Shown one piece after another: positions 60,960 through 64,000 of a stretch of DNA of 64,000 nt. This DNA is from an uncultured Prochlorococcus sp. (lineage in GTDB: Bacteria > Cyanobacteriota > Cyanobacteriia > PCC-6307 > Cyanobiaceae). The notes under the pieces are model-generated. The model worked only from the letters and a program-made list of their open reading frames with translations. It made no database searches and was not told the origin of the DNA. The stretch lies in contig CABZNT010000007.1 of the NCBI GenBank assembly GCA_902527105.1, positions 1-64,000 on the forward strand, given 5' to 3'. The position numbers were made by a program, and so were the translations under genes. Each line of letters begins with the position of its first letter. The first letter of the stretch is position 1.

Positions 60960-62620
60960 ACTTGTATTATAAATTGTCTTATATCAATATTATTAAAAAC
61001 TATACTTCCTAGTATTGCCAAACATAAAAAACGGTCTTGATCTTCTTCATGAAGTGGCAACATAGAAAAAAATAAACTTGCTGTCAAATTCCTCAAAAGA
61101 TTATCATCTATATTTTTTTTTATAAGAATTTGATCAAATAATTTATTTACTAACTTATATTCGGAAGGAGCATAAATACTAAGTTCAACATTATTTTTAT
61201 TGATTTTAATTGAATATAATTTATTAACTACCGAGTCATAAAGATACCTATAAGAATGATTTAATTTTGCCAAGTCATAATTAGGATCTACTAAACCAAA
61301 AATATTTCTTTTTTTATCCCAATATGCCTTTGGGTCAATTAATTTAATGCAACCTGAAATCTGATCTACAAGAATATTATTAAAGCACAGGTCACCATGT
61401 CCGATATATTGTTTTAAATTTTGCTCATATCCTTTTAAAAATTTACCAAGACTTTCAACAGTTGAATATAAATTTCCAGTATGAAATATATTATTTACAT
61501 ATATTCCATCATTAAGTATTTTTTTGAGATGAAAATTTTCTGAATTTTTAATAAAATTTATTGCCATCTCAAATCTTTTTAAAAGCTTAGAAGAATAAAG
61601 CCAAGAGGCATCACCTTCAATTTTATATATTTCTTCTAGATAAAAAGATTTATAAATATTTTTTATAGAGTTAATAATTCTAATCCAAGAATTTGGGCCA
61701 ATATTTTTGAATAAAAAAATTTCAGATAGATTTGGGTAAGGTATGAATTCCATTTCTATATTATTGATTTTTTCTTTTATTTTTTTTTGAGAATATATAT
61801 ATGGGAAAAAGTTTTTAAAATTATTGGATAAACTTTTATAAAATAAATATTCACTTTGAATTTTTTCAAAATCACTTGAAGATTTTAAAATTCTATTATT
61901 TTCTTCTAGAAAAAAAATATTATTGAAAAATCTACTCGTCATTGAGGTTAATTTACTGTCGATATAAGTTGCTTCATGTCCTATATCAAGCCATTTTTCG
62001 AAAACTATTTTATAATGATATTTTTTTATTAAAATCTTGGCCAAAGATAAAATATCTGCCCTTTTATTCGTCTCTAGTTCTTTAATAGAATTGTCCAAAT
62101 CAAATTTGTCCGCAACTAATCTTCCGGTACATGGATGTGAAATTATTCCATAGGAATCAATATCATTTTTAAAATGAAATACCAATTTTTCCGAATCCGT
62201 TTTACTTATTGATGACCAATTCTCTTTAGGAATTTGTTTTGAACCAAAGTAACAACATTTTTCACTCATAATGGGTAGTTCTGGAATTGTTGTAATTGGT
62301 ATAACAGAAATTCTTTTCTCCTTAATTTTTTTAATTGCTTTAGATATAGAATCTAGAACATTTTCAGTATTCCCTACCTCTATGAATTTTGCTTTCTGAA
62401 AAGGTAAAAATTTTGCGAATTTAATATTTAATTTTGAGACAGCTATGTATATTGGAATTGGATATTTCAGATTTAAATTTTTTATAATTTTGTCAAATGC
62501 CAAAGAATTTCCTATATTAAAAAAATATTCTTGCGATTTAAAATTATAATTGGGTAAATTAACTTTTCCTGCAAGAACTAAAATAGCTAAATTATCTTTT
62601 TGAGGATTGTTATTTTGCAT
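60956..62620 (-). CDS. two-domain protein: degenerate nucleotidyltransferase-like N-term + APH/choline-kinase-like C-term
   Basis: C-term IGHGDLCFNNILVDQISGCIKLIDPKAYWDKK (HGDxxxxN and IDP kinase motifs); N-term LAILVLAGKVNLPNYNFKSQEYFFNIGNSLAFDKII lacks GxGxR. Confidence 0.7.
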   Translation of the reverse strand: MQNNNPQKDNLAILVLAGKVNLPNYNFKSQEYFFNIGNSLAFDKIIKNLNLKYPIPIYIAVSKLNIKFAKFLPFQKAKFIEVGNTENVLDSISKAIKKIKEKRISVIPITTIPELPIMSEKCCYFGSKQIPKENWSSISKTDSEKLVFHFKNDIDSYGIISHPCTGRLVADKFDLDNSIKELETNKRADILSLAKILIKKYHYKIVFEKWLDIGHEATYIDSKLTSMTSRFFNNIFFLEENNRILKSSSDFEKIQSEYLFYKSLSNNFKNFFPYIYSQKKIKEKINNIEMEFIPYPNLSEIFLFKNIGPNSWIRIINSIKNIYKSFYLEEIYKIEGDASWLYSSKLLKRFEMAINFIKNSENFHLKKILNDGIYVNNIFHTGNLYSTVESLGKFLKGYEQNLKQYIGHGDLCFNNILVDQISGCIKLIDPKAYWDKKRNIFGLVDPNYDLAKLNHSYRYLYDSVVNKLYSIKINKNNVELSIYAPSEYKLVNKLFDQILIKKNIDDNLLRNLTASLFFSMLPLHEEDQDRFLCLAILGSIVFNNIDIRQFIIQV

Positions 62621-63717
62621 TAATTTCGCTTATATTTTCTATAAAGTTGTGAGTAAGAATTTTTCATTTTTGCTATTGTAAATAAATTCCTATGCGTAAA
62701 AAATGCATTACTTGAAATTTTTAATTTTATATCATTATTCTTCATAATTCTTTCGATACAATTACATGCCTCATTTATATCTCCAAGTTTATAGAAAAAA
62801 CCAGAATAATTATCTTTAACCGTATCAATATTACCTGTAACTTTTGAAGCTACTATAGGTAATCCAATAGACATTGCTTCTAAAATACTAATAGGATGAC
62901 CCTCATATAAAGAGGTTGATAGAAACAAATCTGACTCATAAAGATATTTAAAGACATCTTTTTTATTTCCAAATAAATAAACATTTTCAATATTGCAAGA
63001 TTTAAGAAAAATTTTTGCTTTATCAAAAAGATATCCATCTCCCAAAAGTATAAAATTATAAATTTTGAGTTTTTTTGCTATTTTAAAAATTTCAAAAATA
63101 TTTTTTTGATCAACTAATCTGCAGATAGAAATTATATTCTTTTTTTGGTTTTTAATTCCAATTTTCAAATTATTTTTTTTTGAACCAAGATTTATTCTAT
63201 GCATTTTTTTTGTGGAATTACTAATTATCCTGTTATTTTTACCAATAAAAATTTTTAAATTTATTGCTTGTATTTTTTCACTTAAAGAAACAAAAATTTT
63301 TTCTTCATCAAGCCAGCCAGTAGAATTTTCATAAAGTATGTATAAATATTTATTAATTCTATTCATACAATTAGTGTGTATGCCATGGAATGTATATATT
63401 AATGGTTTATTCAGAAATATTTTGATGATTCTAGCTATTAATCCTGCACCCTTTCCATGAGCATGAATAATATCAATTGAATTTTTTCTTGAAAATAATA
63501 TCAATCTTATAATGTCAATGGGAAGTAATTTTCTTTCAGTAATTTCCAAATATTTTTTAAAATAAAAATCTTTATTTTTTGGGTATATTTTTGGCATCGC
63601 CAAATAAAAATCATATTCCTCCTTCAAAATATCTTTTAAAAGGAAAATATGAGATGGCCCACCCCCTGTTTTACTAGAAGCCGAAATTAATAAAATTTTT
63701 GTCTTTTCCGGATTCAT
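62620..63717 (-). CDS. glycosyltransferase family 4
   Basis: SSKTGGGPSHIFLLKDIL; HAHGKGAGLIARI; TSLYEGHPISILEAMSIGLPIVASKVTGNIDTV. Confidence 0.9.
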   Translation of the reverse strand: MNPEKTKILLISASSKTGGGPSHIFLLKDILKEEYDFYLAMPKIYPKNKDFYFKKYLEITERKLLPIDIIRLILFSRKNSIDIIHAHGKGAGLIARIIKIFLNKPLIYTFHGIHTNCMNRINKYLYILYENSTGWLDEEKIFVSLSEKIQAINLKIFIGKNNRIISNSTKKMHRINLGSKKNNLKIGIKNQKKNIISICRLVDQKNIFEIFKIAKKLKIYNFILLGDGYLFDKAKIFLKSCNIENVYLFGNKKDVFKYLYESDLFLSTSLYEGHPISILEAMSIGLPIVASKVTGNIDTVKDNYSGFFYKLGDINEACNCIERIMKNNDIKLKISSNAFFTHRNLFTIAKMKNSYSQLYRKYKRN

Positions 63718-63723
63718 AATTAT

Positions 63724-64000
63724 CTAAAGTTTATTGATATCTCTCATAAACTTTTTTGCAAGTCGAATATGAATCTCTACAGCCGGAATCATATCTATAT
63801 ATTTAAATAATCCTGTTCTTCCTATAAATGTAATTGAAGATTTATTTTTAGATAATTCCTCATATAAAGAAAAAATTCTTTTTGAATCCTTTGTTTGAAC
63901 CGGATAGTAGTACTCCCCTGGATTTAAGTTCATAGAGCAGGGCTTCTCATAGGTTATAGTTTTTGATTCTGATTTTATTTTTGGAGAATTAGGGAACAAA
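63724..64000 (-). CDS. UDP-galactopyranose mutase-like protein, C-terminal part; continues beyond window
   Basis: EKPCSMNLNPGEYYYPVQTKDSKRIFSLYEELSKNKSSITFIGRTGLFKYIDMIPAVEIHIRLAKKF resembles Glf C-terminus. Confidence 0.65.
   Translation of the reverse strand, partial: LFPNSPKIKSESKTITYEKPCSMNLNPGEYYYPVQTKDSKRIFSLYEELSKNKSSITFIGRTGLFKYIDMIPAVEIHIRLAKKFMRDINKL

Overview
AT-rich, gene-dense bacterial window. Gene content (psbD/psbC, ycf4, petM, NTRC, pntAB, cobQ, isiB, futA-type iron binding protein, MIF homologue, tight packing) points to a picocyanobacterium, most likely a high-light Prochlorococcus; this taxonomic call is inference from recognised proteins. Positions 1-51 kb are mostly ordinary core genome (polA, cysS, dxr, pnt operon, photosystem II genes, glyQ, sppA, aroH, rpmH-rnpA-yidC, serS, rseP, rpsN, pnp, cysQ, rsmI). 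After a tRNA-Arg(UCU) at 51.3 kb the window enters a surface-glycan accessory region running off the right edge. A plus-strand block there encodes an O-antigen ligase/polymerase, GT39-like, GT4, priming sugar transferase and ABC exporter; it converges on a minus-strand block encoding a Glf-like protein, GT4, an NTase/APH-kinase fusion, an NTase/HAD fusion and a GT-like protein. Features missing from the ORF track include petM (32 aa), rpmH, two tRNAs, a Yfr2-type ncRNA (GGAAACA-repeat loop plus terminator), a second sRNA candidate with an orphan terminator, and several small ORFs. The observations I would follow up first are the bidomain activation enzymes at 59.9-62.6 kb, the two ncRNA candidates, a BIG2-like insert in YidC, and two genes whose N-termini imply non-canonical start codons. 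No CRISPR, rRNA, IS element or prophage was seen.
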